From Streptomyces sp. ISL-96 (GTDB lineage Bacteria; Actinomycetota; Actinomycetes; Streptomycetales; Streptomycetaceae), in assembly GCF_018614035.1 (NCBI RefSeq), contig NZ_JAGGPA010000038.1, positions 39,202 through 103,201 on the forward strand: a stretch of DNA of 64,000 nt. The letters are read 5' to 3'. Positions 42,963 to 49,652 of the stretch are shown here, one piece after another. A model generated the notes under the pieces. That model searched no databases. It was not told the DNA's origin and was given only the letters and a program-made list of their open reading frames with translations. How positions within the stretch are numbered: position 1 is the stretch's first letter; each line of letters opens with the position of its first letter. The translations under genes were made by a program, and so were the position numbers.

Positions 42963-44420
42963 TCAGAACGGGAACTTCGTCCGCCCGTGCTGCACGGAGA
43001 TCCACTTCTGCGTGGTGAACGCCTCCACCGCCGACTCCCCGTTCAGCCGCCCGATCCCCGACGACTTCTCCCCGCCGAAGGCCACCTGCGGTTCGTCCTG
43101 GACCGTCGAGTCGTTGATGTGGATCATCCCGGTCTCGACGCGCTTCGCGAAGCGCACGCCCCGCTCCAGGTTCCCCGTGTGCACCGCCCCGCTCAGCCCG
43201 TACTCGCTGTTGTTGGCGATCCGTACGGCCGCCTCCTCGCCGTCGAACGGGATCAACAGGACCACCGGACCGAAAATCTCCTGCGTCAGGATCGGCGAGT
43301 CGGCCGGCAGCCCGCTCAGTACGGTCGGCTCGACCAGATTGCCGCGCGTAGCCCCTCGTACGAGCGCCGTCGCCCCCTCGGCGAGCGCCTGCTCCACCAG
43401 CCCCGTCAGCGCCTCCGCCTGGAAGGTGTTGATGACCGGGCCGATGTGGGTCCTGGCGTCGGCCGGGTCGCCGGTCACCAGGGACCGTACCTTCGCGACG
43501 AACTTCTCCGTGAACTCCGCCTCGACCGAGCGGTCCACCAGGATGCGGTTGGCGGCCATGCAGACCTGCCCCTGGTACACGAAGCGGCTGAAGACCGCGG
43601 CGTCCACCGCGTAGTCGATGTCCGCGTCGTCCAGGACGACCAGCGCGCTGTTGCCGCTCAGTTCGAGCACCGCGCGCTTGAAGTGGCTCGCGGCGACGGC
43701 GGCCACGTGCCGCCCCACCTTGTCGGAGCCCGCGAAGGAGATCACCTTCGGCACCCGGTGCTCTATCAGCGCGTCACCGATCTCCGCGATGTCCGTGATC
43801 AGCACATTCAGCAGCCCGGCGGGCAGCCCCGCGTCCTCGAAGATCTTGGCTATCAGACCGCCGCCGACGACAGGTGTGTTCTGGTTCGGCTTGATCACGA
43901 CCGCGTTGCCCAGCGCCAGCGCCGGGGCGACCGACTTGAGCGCCACCAGGAAGGGGAAGTTGAACGGGCTGATGACACCGACGACACCGACCGGCAGCCG
44001 GTAGACGCGGTTCTCCTTGCCCTCCACGGGCGAGGGCATGATGCTTCCCTCGGGCCGCAGCGCGCTCTGCATCGCCTCGCGCAGGAACTCCTTGGCGAGA
44101 TGGACCTCGTACGCCGCCTTCAGCCGCGTACCGCCGAGCTCGTCGATGATCGCCTCGATGATCTCGTCCTCGCGGTCCTGCGTGATCCGCAGGGCGCGCT
44201 CCAGGACGTCCCGCCTCTTGTACGCACTCGACGCGGCCCAGGCCGGCTGCGCGCGCTCCGCCGCCAGGTAGGCCTCGTCGACCTCGTCCACCGAGGCCAC
44301 CGTGATCGCGGCGAGCTTCTCCCCGTTGTACGGGTTGAAGTCGATGATGTCCCACGCGCCGCTGCCGGTCCGCCACTCGCCGTCGATGTACTGATGGGCC
44401 AGGTCGGTGAAGAAGGACAT
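42963..44420 (-). CDS. NAD(P)-dependent aldehyde dehydrogenase
   Basis: A 485-aa ALDH superfamily enzyme. Catalytic Cys287 in YQGQVCMAANRI, general base Glu253 in AVLELSGNSAL, cofactor-binding FNFPFLVALKSVAPALALGNAVVIKP, and GSDKVGRHV in place of the usual GSTxxG. Short relatives in the genus are annotated as benzaldehyde- or vanillin-type dehydrogenases, but substrate cannot be told from the sequence. ATG at 44420. It lies between the DinB gene and the XRE regulator. Confidence 0.92.
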   Translation of the reverse strand: MSFFTDLAHQYIDGEWRTGSGAWDIIDFNPYNGEKLAAITVASVDEVDEAYLAAERAQPAWAASSAYKRRDVLERALRITQDREDEIIEAIIDELGGTRLKAAYEVHLAKEFLREAMQSALRPEGSIMPSPVEGKENRVYRLPVGVVGVISPFNFPFLVALKSVAPALALGNAVVIKPNQNTPVVGGGLIAKIFEDAGLPAGLLNVLITDIAEIGDALIEHRVPKVISFAGSDKVGRHVAAVAASHFKRAVLELSGNSALVVLDDADIDYAVDAAVFSRFVYQGQVCMAANRILVDRSVEAEFTEKFVAKVRSLVTGDPADARTHIGPVINTFQAEALTGLVEQALAEGATALVRGATRGNLVEPTVLSGLPADSPILTQEIFGPVVLLIPFDGEEAAVRIANNSEYGLSGAVHTGNLERGVRFAKRVETGMIHINDSTVQDEPQVAFGGEKSSGIGRLNGESAVEAFTTQKWISVQHGRTKFPF

Positions 44421-44483
44421 GCGATCCCTTACTGCAGGGTGAGCAGGTGCGGACTCCTGATGAAACCTCATCCTACTGGCCGG

Positions 44484-45347
44484 TTACGTGAGTTGGAGGA
44501 GACCGCGCAGCACGTCCCGGGATTCCGCCGCGCTCGGGCTGTCCTTCTGGAGCCGCTCCATCACCCGCCGGTACTGGGCGACTTCCTCGCGCTTGTCCAG
44601 GTAGAGCGCGCTGGTGAGCTGCTCCAGGTAGACGAGGTCCGAGAGATCCGACTCGGGGAACTGCAGCATCGTGAACGCGCCGCTCTCGCCCGCGTGACCG
44701 CCGAAGCTGAACGGCATGACCTGAAGCGTGATGTTCGGCTGCTCCGACACCTCTATGAGGTGCTGCAACTGCCCCCGCATCACGGCCCGGTCACCGTACG
44801 GACGGCGCAGCGCCGCCTCGTCGAGTACGGCGTGGAAGTGCGGCGCGCGCTCGGACACGAGCACCTTCTGACGCTCCAGGCGCAGCGCGACCCTGCGGTC
44901 GATCTCCGCCGCGCTCGCCTGCGGCATGCCGCGGGAGACGACGGCGTGCGCGTAGCTCTCGGTCTGCAACAGCCCGTGAACGAACTGGACTTCGTAAATC
45001 CGGATGAGGGAGGCGGCACCTTCGAGTCCGATGTACGTCTGGAACCAGCCAGGCAGCACATCGCCGTAACTGTGCCACCAGCCCGCCACGTTGGCCTCAC
45101 GCGCCAGGCTCAGCAGCGACTCGCGCTCCGTGCCGTCCGTGACGCCGTAGAGCGTGAGCAGGTCCTCGACGTCCCTGGCCTTGAAGCTCACCCGTCCCAA
45201 CTCCATGCGGCTGATCTTCGATTCGGATGCTCGGATCGAGTAGCCGGCCGCCTCGCGGGTGACCCCGCGCGACTCACGCAGCCGCCTGAGCTGGGATCCC
45301 AGCAGGATGCGCCGCACCACAGAGCCGCTCGACTCGCCTGCGGTCAC
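44484..45347 (-). CDS. XRE helix-turn-helix regulator with DUF5753 (WhiJ/Scr1 type)
   Basis: A 287-aa regulator. N-terminal HTH about residues 15-70: QLRRLRESRGVTREAAGY, then SESKISRMELGRV. The rest is DUF5753 (VPGWFQTYIGLEGAA-like: VLPGWFQTYIGLEGAASL, then VHGLLQTESYAHAV). In Streptomyces, such proteins belong to whiJ-like loci together with DUF397 and HATPase proteins, both found within 1.2 kb here. It is divergent from the HATPase gene. Predicted to bind a local operator, for which the shared 30-bp element is the best candidate. Confidence 0.92.
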   Translation of the reverse strand: MTAGESSGSVVRRILLGSQLRRLRESRGVTREAAGYSIRASESKISRMELGRVSFKARDVEDLLTLYGVTDGTERESLLSLAREANVAGWWHSYGDVLPGWFQTYIGLEGAASLIRIYEVQFVHGLLQTESYAHAVVSRGMPQASAAEIDRRVALRLERQKVLVSERAPHFHAVLDEAALRRPYGDRAVMRGQLQHLIEVSEQPNITLQVMPFSFGGHAGESGAFTMLQFPESDLSDLVYLEQLTSALYLDKREEVAQYRRVMERLQKDSPSAAESRDVLRGLLQLT

Positions 45348-45689
45348 CTCTCCAGCCCTCCCCAGTCCGACAGTTCAGTAGCGGAGCGCCGTCCCCCAGG
45401 TCTCCGAGAGGCGCAGTCTGCCATTAAAACGCTTCACCCCGTACTCATCCGATTACGGAAATGGCAAGAGCTGTACAAGTCACCAAAAGAGGTGCCGGGA
45501 AGAAATGACCAGGAACCGGCACGGGGTCGGACAGGTCCGGCGCGTGCACGTGCATCTGCCCTTGCATCTGCCGTACGCATTCGGAACCATGGTCCGCGCG
45601 CACCTGCATGCTCTTTCGTGCTGACGCCGTACTACCGCCGCATCGCTACCGCTGTATCGCAACGACCGCGAATCCCGGGAGTGCCTCGC
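45348..45689. other. 342-bp intergenic region of the whiJ-like cluster
   Basis: Non-coding spacer between the divergent XRE and HATPase genes. It contains an A+T-rich stretch (45420-45480), candidate for the XRE promoter, the 30-bp element at 45542-45571, and a GGGAG ribosome-binding site at 45677-45681. A small open frame near 45608 lacks a convincing start context and I do not call it. Confidence 0.7.
45542..45571 (+). promoter_or_regulatory. Shared 30-bp element, copy 1 (upstream of HATPase gene)
   Basis: Begins GCGTGCACGTGCATCTGCCC and continues with TTGCATCTGC. Internally it holds a TGCACGTGCA palindrome and two direct GCATCTGC copies spaced 11 bp apart. It is 28/30 identical to a copy upstream of the DUF397 gene on the other strand. 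It lies 118 bp upstream of the HATPase start. Confidence 0.8.
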
Positions 45690-46199
45690 ATGGGGACGAA
45701 TGGATCGACCGTGCTCGAGCCGTTCGAGCCATTAAGGCAGGGGCTTCCCCCCCTCGACCCCGCAGCGGTCTCCAGCTCTGCCTCCTGCGCACTGCCCCCC
45801 AGGTACGAAGCGGTGCGCGGGGCCCGCCAGTTCACCAAGTCCACGCTGACGCAGTGGGAGCTCGGCGAGTGCTTCGACGACGTGGCCCTGGTCGTCTCCG
45901 AGCTCGTCACCAACGCGCTGCGGCACGCACTGCCGGCCGACGCCCCGCGCACGAGCGAGCAGGACCCTCCCGTACGGCTGCATCTGATGCGCTGGACCTC
46001 GCGTCTGGTGTGCGCCGTGCGCGACCCCAGCCACGAGAGCCCGGTGACGCGTGAGCCGGACAACTTCTCCGCCGAGTCCGGGCGTGGCTTGTTTCTGGTG
46101 GATTCATTCAGCGACAGCTGGGGATGGCACCCGCTCGCCGGGACGCTGAGCGGCAAGGTCGTGTGGGCGCTGTTCCGCCTCGGGAGCGAACAGCAGTAA
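45690..46199 (+). CDS. HATPase (anti-sigma-like) regulatory protein with TTA codon
   Basis: A 169-aa protein with a GHKL ATPase domain: VALVVSELVTNALRHALP carries the N-box (ELVTNA), and AESGRGLFLVDSFSDSWGW the G2 region. It resembles RsbW/SpoIIAB-type kinases and the HATPase partner of whiJ/abaA loci. ATG at 45690 with GGGAG eight bases upstream. Codon 15 is TTA (45732-45734), the leucine codon read by the developmental tRNA BldA, the only in-frame TTA I noticed in the window. Expression is thus expected to depend on bldA. Confidence 0.9.
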   Translation: MGTNGSTVLEPFEPLRQGLPPLDPAAVSSSASCALPPRYEAVRGARQFTKSTLTQWELGECFDDVALVVSELVTNALRHALPADAPRTSEQDPPVRLHLMRWTSRLVCAVRDPSHESPVTREPDNFSAESGRGLFLVDSFSDSWGWHPLAGTLSGKVVWALFRLGSEQQ

Positions 46200-46235
46200 C
46201 GGAGAGTAGGCGGGTGGCGGACCGGTTGATTCCGG

Positions 46236-46478
46236 TCAGCCGCCTGCTGTCAGGTGGTCGAACTCGCCGTCCTTGATGCCGAGCAGCATCGCCTCGATCT
46301 CGGCAGGTGTGTAGACGAGAGCGGGCCCCTCCGGGTGCCGTGAATTGCGGACTGCCACATTCCCGCCCGGCAATTTGGCAAACTCCACACAGGACCCCTG
46401 TGAGTTGCTGTGCCTGCTCTTCTGCCAGACCACCCCGTGAAGCTCTGTGGCCGCCATGCCGTTGTACGCGTGGTGCAC
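46236..46478 (-). CDS. DUF397 protein (whiJ/abaA-locus type)
   Basis: An 80-aa protein with the DUF397 core WQKSRHSNSQGSCVEFAKLPGG followed by VAVRNSRHPEGPALVYT; for length I cite only these landmarks (WQKSRHSN at about 20-27, Cys34, VRNSR). GTG at 46478 (VHHAYNGMAATELHG) has GGGAG six bases upstream; the ATG at 46457 is the alternative. DUF397 proteins act with XRE-DUF5753 regulators and may bind and neutralise them. The 30-bp element lies 58 bp upstream, with TATGAT (46523-46518) as a likely -10. Confidence 0.85.
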   Translation of the reverse strand: MHHAYNGMAATELHGVVWQKSRHSNSQGSCVEFAKLPGGNVAVRNSRHPEGPALVYTPAEIEAMLLGIKDGEFDHLTAGG

Positions 46479-46536
46479 AGGTCGCTCCCGGAAAAGTGCA
46501 GATGTCAACTGCCCCGGATCATAGCTTTGTTCACTT

Positions 46537-46566
46537 GCGGATGCATGGGCAGATGCACGTGCACGC
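46537..46566 (-). promoter_or_regulatory. Shared 30-bp element, copy 2 (upstream of DUF397 gene)
   Basis: Read on the minus strand it starts GCGTGCACGTGCATCTGCCC and ends ATGCATCCGC, differing from copy 1 at two positions only. It faces the DUF397 gene. A TATGAT hexamer follows at about 17 bp (46523-46518), so the element overlaps the expected -35 region, where a bound repressor or activator could act. Confidence 0.8.
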
Positions 46567-46596
46567 CGGGTGCTCCCCTGATTACAGAACTCCGGA

Positions 46597-46851
46597 TCAG
46601 CGCGAGGAGTACGGCAGCAGGGCCATCTCCCTGGCGTTCTTGATGGCCCGGGTCAGTTGCCGCTGCTGCTGGGCCGAGACCCTTGTCACACGACGGCTCC
46701 GGATCTTTCCGCGATCCGAAATGAATTTCCGCAGCAGGTCGGTGTCCTTGTAGTCAATGTACGTAATCTTCGCCTCGTCCAGCGGATTGGGCCGGGACTT
46801 GAGGGGCTTACGAGGATCTTTACCTCGGGACGGGCGGGGCAGGCGGGACAT
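46597..46851 (-). CDS. rpsR: 30S ribosomal protein S18, zinc-independent paralogue
   Basis: An 84-aa bS18 protein (ITYIDYKDTDLLRKFIS, then RVTRVSAQQQRQLTRAIK). It has no cysteine, so it is the C-minus form that replaces the zinc-type paralogue under zinc limitation. The ATG overlaps the stop of the COG0523 gene by one base (TGATG). It is the last gene of the four-gene unit led by rpmG from the Zur-box promoter. Confidence 0.95.
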   Translation of the reverse strand: MSRLPRPSRGKDPRKPLKSRPNPLDEAKITYIDYKDTDLLRKFISDRGKIRSRRVTRVSAQQQRQLTRAIKNAREMALLPYSSR

Positions 46852-47999
46852 CAGGCCTCCAGAAGGGAATCAAAAACGGGCGGCAGGAGCTTCCACGCAT
46901 CACGCCCCGCCGCGTATTCGGCATCGGTCAACAAGCAGGATTCGAGGAGCTCTTCGAGCCCGCCGCGGTCGAGTCCCGGTGAAGTGAAGACCAGGTGCTG
47001 GCAGCAGTCCCCGTGCTCGGGGTGCCAGTCGAGCGCGGCCGCGGCCCGGCGTACGGGCGGGACCATTTCCCACGCGGCGTCCGGCAGCGATGCCAGCCAC
47101 GGCCCCGCACTCTCCACACACAGCGCGCCGCCCGCCGCGTCCCACGCCATCAGCGTGTCCGGCCGGTCCGCGAGCCAGAAACGGCCCCGGCTGCGGGCGG
47201 CCGCACAGGTCAGGTCCTCCAGCGCCGCGTACAGCCGCTCCGGATGGAAGGGGCGGTTTCGGTGCCACACCAGCGTGCCGACGCCCTTGTCGTCCGCGTC
47301 CTGCGGAAGCAGCGCGCACGCCGGGTGCTGGCGGGCCGCCGCGGCCTCTGTGTCGAAGCCGGCGAAGGCCGCCTCGGCCAGCTCGCCGGAGGCCGCCCGG
47401 ACCCGGCGGGCCGTCGGATGCAGCTGCGCGAGGAGCGCGTCGTCCTGCTCGTCCGCCTCCTCGCTGTCCACCACGGCGAGGACCGGGGCGTACTCCAGCT
47501 GCCGCGCCCAGGTGTCCGCGACTGTGCGCTGGTCGGTCGCGGCCGCCGCCAGTCCGGCCTCGGCCAGATCGTCGCCGCAGCCGAGGTAGGGCAGGAGCAG
47601 CGCGGGGTCGACGGCCGTCATGACGGCGGTCAGGTCGAGTACGTCGCCGCCGTGCGCGACGACGACCTCGGCCATCGCCTTGGGCTCGACCGAGTCCCAC
47701 AGCTCGACGACCGCGAGCCGGGTGAGGCCGCTGTCGGCCAGCCGCTCCAGCTCCGGCACCAGGTCTTCCCGCAGGGCGCAGCACGCGCAGTCGTTGACGA
47801 GCGGCGCGTCGCCCGACGAGCTCTCGCCGAGGGTGTCGCGGACGGTGCGGCGCACCGTTCCCTCTGCCGCGGTCGAGAGGTCGTGATGCAGGGCAACGCT
47901 GCCGGGGACCCGGCGCAGCAGCTGCTCCACGACCTCCTTGCGGGCGTCGGAGTGCAGGCCACCGACAATGACGACCGGCAGCTTCGCCTTCTGGCTCAC
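46851..47999 (-). CDS. COG0523 / CobW-like protein of the zinc-starvation operon
   Basis: A 382-aa G3E-family protein from GTG at 47999. The metal-binding CxCC motif is NDCACCALRED (Cys71, 73, 74) and a CobW C-terminal domain is present with GDCCQHLVFTSPGLD. The expected Walker A (GxxGxGKT) is degenerate: the first strand reads VVIVGGLHSDARKEVVEQ, without the GK[ST] element. GTP hydrolysis is thus doubtful. COG0523 proteins act as zinc chaperones under starvation. Its start codon overlaps the rpmE stop by one base, and its stop overlaps rpsR. Confidence 0.9.
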   Translation of the reverse strand: MSQKAKLPVVIVGGLHSDARKEVVEQLLRRVPGSVALHHDLSTAAEGTVRRTVRDTLGESSSGDAPLVNDCACCALREDLVPELERLADSGLTRLAVVELWDSVEPKAMAEVVVAHGGDVLDLTAVMTAVDPALLLPYLGCGDDLAEAGLAAAATDQRTVADTWARQLEYAPVLAVVDSEEADEQDDALLAQLHPTARRVRAASGELAEAAFAGFDTEAAAARQHPACALLPQDADDKGVGTLVWHRNRPFHPERLYAALEDLTCAAARSRGRFWLADRPDTLMAWDAAGGALCVESAGPWLASLPDAAWEMVPPVRRAAAALDWHPEHGDCCQHLVFTSPGLDRGGLEELLESCLLTDAEYAAGRDAWKLLPPVFDSLLEA

Positions 48000-48244
48000 T
48001 ACTTCGCTCCGTAGCGGCGTTCGAAGCGCTCCACGCGGCCCGCCGTGTCCAGTACACGCGCCGTGCCCGTGTAGAAGGGGTGGCTCTGCGAGGAGATCTC
48101 CACGTCGACGACGGGGTACGTACGGCCGTCCTCCCACTCCACCGTCTTGTCGCTGGTCATGGTGGAACGGGTGAGGAAGGCGAAGCCGCCGGCCTTGTCG
48201 CGGAAGACGACGGGGCCGTACGACGGGTGGATTCCGGGCTTCAT
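47999..48244 (-). CDS. rpmE2: 50S ribosomal protein L31 type B
   Basis: An 81-aa type B bL31: MKPGIHPSYGPVVFRD, SQSHPFYTG and the terminal ERFERRYGAK. No CxxC, so it does not bind zinc and replaces the zinc-type L31 during starvation. It follows rpmG after a 55-bp gap that includes an 18-bp tandem repeat, and its stop overlaps the COG0523 start by one base. Confidence 0.96.
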   Translation of the reverse strand: MKPGIHPSYGPVVFRDKAGGFAFLTRSTMTSDKTVEWEDGRTYPVVDVEISSQSHPFYTGTARVLDTAGRVERFERRYGAK

Positions 48245-48271
48245 GAAGTGATGCCCCTTTCTGGTTCTGAT

Positions 48272-48307
48272 CAGTTGCCGGTCAGCGCGCAGTTGCCGGT
48301 CAGCGCT
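48272..48307. repeat. 18-bp tandem repeat across the rpmG stop
   Basis: Two adjacent copies of CAGTTGCCGGTCAGCGCG (48272-48289 and 48290-48307), 17/18 identical. The second copy contains the TGA stop of rpmG. This suggests a recent local duplication extending the intergenic space to rpmE2. Confidence 0.85.
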
Positions 48308-48464
48308 CTTCGCGGAAGTCGACGTGCCGACGGGCGATCGGGTCGAACTTGCGGAGCGTCATGCGGTCGGGGTCGTTGCGGCGGTTCTTGCGGGTCACGT
48401 ACGTGTAGCCGGTCCCCGCCGTGGACCTGAGCTTGATGATCGGGCGGACTTCGTTGCGTGCCAT
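48300..48464 (-). CDS. rpmG: 50S ribosomal protein L33, zinc-independent
   Basis: A 54-aa bL33 (MARNEVRPIIKLRSTAG; TYVTRKNRRNDPDRM; ending REER) too short for most gene finders. It contains no cysteine, marking the C-minus paralogue. ATG at 48464. The -10 hexamer TATACT (48476-48471) is only 6 bases before the ATG, so the mRNA is predicted to be leaderless. First gene of the minus-strand Zur unit. Confidence 0.95.
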   Translation of the reverse strand: MARNEVRPIIKLRSTAGTGYTYVTRKNRRNDPDRMTLRKFDPIARRHVDFREER

Positions 48465-48470
48465 GTGGTT

Positions 48471-48497
48471 AGTATATGGAAATGGTTCCCATTTTCA
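48471..48497. promoter_or_regulatory. Zur box within divergent promoter
   Basis: TGGAAATGGTTCCCATTTTC plus A (48477-48497) matches the Streptomyces Zur consensus TGAAAATG-N-CATTTTCA as an inverted repeat. On the minus strand -35 TTGAAA (48498-48493) and -10 TATACT (48476-48471) flank it with a 16-bp spacer, so Zur would occlude the promoter of rpmG. The opposite gene rpmB is 18 bp away and likely co-controlled. Confidence 0.88.
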
Positions 48498-48514
48498 AAG
48501 AGGAGTGATTGACC

Positions 48515-48751
48515 TTGTCCGCCCACTGCCAGCTGACCGGCGCCCAGCCGGGATTCGGCAACAACATCTCCCACTCGCACCGGCGCACCTCGCGCCGCTT
48601 CGACCCGAACATCCAGCGCAAGCGCTACTGGCTGGCCAGTGAGGGGCGCCATGTGCGGCTCGTGCTCAGCGCCAGGGCGATCAAGACCGTCGACCTGATC
48701 GGCGTCGAGGCGGCCGTGGCCCGCATCCGCGCGCGGGGAGTGAAGGTCTGA
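48515..48751 (+). CDS. rpmB: 50S ribosomal protein L28, zinc-independent
   Basis: A 78-aa bL28: SAHCQLTGAQPGFGNNISHS and FDPNIQRKRYWL. Only one Cys remains, so no zinc ribbon. Start is most likely the TTG at 48515, 9 bases after AGGAG; another in-frame TTG at 48509 is too close to it. Its stop TGA overlaps the rpsN ATG. First gene of the plus-strand arm of the Zur divergon. Confidence 0.93.
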   Translation: MSAHCQLTGAQPGFGNNISHSHRRTSRRFDPNIQRKRYWLASEGRHVRLVLSARAIKTVDLIGVEAAVARIRARGVKV

Positions 48752-49056
48752 TGGCGAAGAAGAGCAAGATCGCCCGCAATGAGCGGCGCAAGGTCGTCGT
48801 CGAGCGGTACGCCGAGCGGCGGGCGGAGCTGAAGGAAATCCTCCGCAAGCCCGGAACGGGCGAGAGTGAGCGAGCGGCCGCGCTGGCGGAGTTGCGCCGT
48901 CAGCCGCGCGACGCGAGTGCGACGCGCGTACGAAACCGGGACAGTGTGGACGGCCGGCCCCGCGGCCACCTGCGGAAGTTCGGGCTGTCCAGGGTGCGGA
49001 TGCGGGAACAGGCGCATGCCGGTTTCCTCCCCGGCGTACGCAAGTCCTCCTGGTAG
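48751..49056 (+). CDS. rpsN: 30S ribosomal protein S14, zinc-independent
   Basis: A 101-aa long-form uS14 (MAKKSKIARNERRKVVVERY; ending FGLSRVRMREQAHAGFLPGV and a short tail). No CxxC, so this is the C-minus paralogue. ATG at 48751 overlaps the rpmB stop. With rpmB it forms the right arm of the Zur divergon. Confidence 0.96.
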   Translation: MAKKSKIARNERRKVVVERYAERRAELKEILRKPGTGESERAAALAELRRQPRDASATRVRNRDSVDGRPRGHLRKFGLSRVRMREQAHAGFLPGVRKSSW

Positions 49057-49094
49057 CTTGGCGCGTTCCGACCTACCGAAACTGGGAGTCCGGC

Positions 49095-49586
49095 GTGCGT
49101 GAGCTTGTACGTACCACCGTCTCGGCGGCGGCCGTCGCGGCAGCCCTCGTACTGACCGGCTGCAGCGGCGACAGCGGCGGCAGCACGGGCGGCGACAAGG
49201 GCAAGGACAAGGGCGGCAGCGGCACCGGGCAGAGCAGCGCTCCGCCCGCCGGGGGCCAGGGGGCGTCGGCGGACGTCTCCGGGTCCTGGGTCGCGACGAC
49301 CGACGGCAAGATCGTCATGCTGGTCGTCCAGGGTTCCGACGCGGCTGTGGCGGGCGAGCACGTCTGCTCCGGCACGGTCGCCAAGGACGCCAAGGTGACG
49401 CTGAACCTCAAGTGCCCCGACGGCAGCACCGACCGTACGACCGGGGTTGTCACGCGGGGCGCCGGCGGCGACACGATCACCGTGAAATGGGGCAGCGGGA
49501 TCGTGGACTCCTACAAGAAGTCCGCCGCCGGCGACAAGCTGCCGGAGGGCCTTCCCACGGACCTGCCCAAGCTGCCGGGCTCCTGA
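49095..49586 (+). CDS. Secreted lipoprotein
   Basis: A 163-aa lipoprotein. Signal peptide with lipobox LVLTGC, Cys23. A Gly/Ser/Lys linker (GGSTGGDKGKDKGGSGTG) precedes a small beta-rich domain, VSGSWVATTDGKIVMLVV to about residue 140, with two further cysteines (HVCSG, LKCPD) that may form a disulfide. GTG at 49095 after GGGAG. No known family; its place right after the Zur divergon could be chance, since it has its own ribosome-binding site and 38-bp gap. Confidence 0.88.
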   Translation: MRELVRTTVSAAAVAAALVLTGCSGDSGGSTGGDKGKDKGGSGTGQSSAPPAGGQGASADVSGSWVATTDGKIVMLVVQGSDAAVAGEHVCSGTVAKDAKVTLNLKCPDGSTDRTTGVVTRGAGGDTITVKWGSGIVDSYKKSAAGDKLPEGLPTDLPKLPGS

Positions 49587-49652
49587 CTGACGTTTCGGGC
49601 ATCACGGGCCGCGGTTTCCTCACGGAACCGCGGCCCTTCGTCGTCCAGGGAG

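Noticed and set aside
45060..45070. Other apparent TTA triplets, e.g. in the XRE gene
   Set aside because: Out of frame (AGT TAC on the coding strand), so not BldA-dependent.
45608..46054. 148-codon frame overlapping the HATPase gene
   Set aside because: No ribosome-binding site and overlaps the clear HATPase frame almost entirely.
42375..46199. 1274-codon open frame on the plus strand
   Set aside because: Antisense to PadR-side DinB, aldehyde dehydrogenase and XRE genes; an effect of high G+C. Only its last 169 codons (from 45690) are a real gene.
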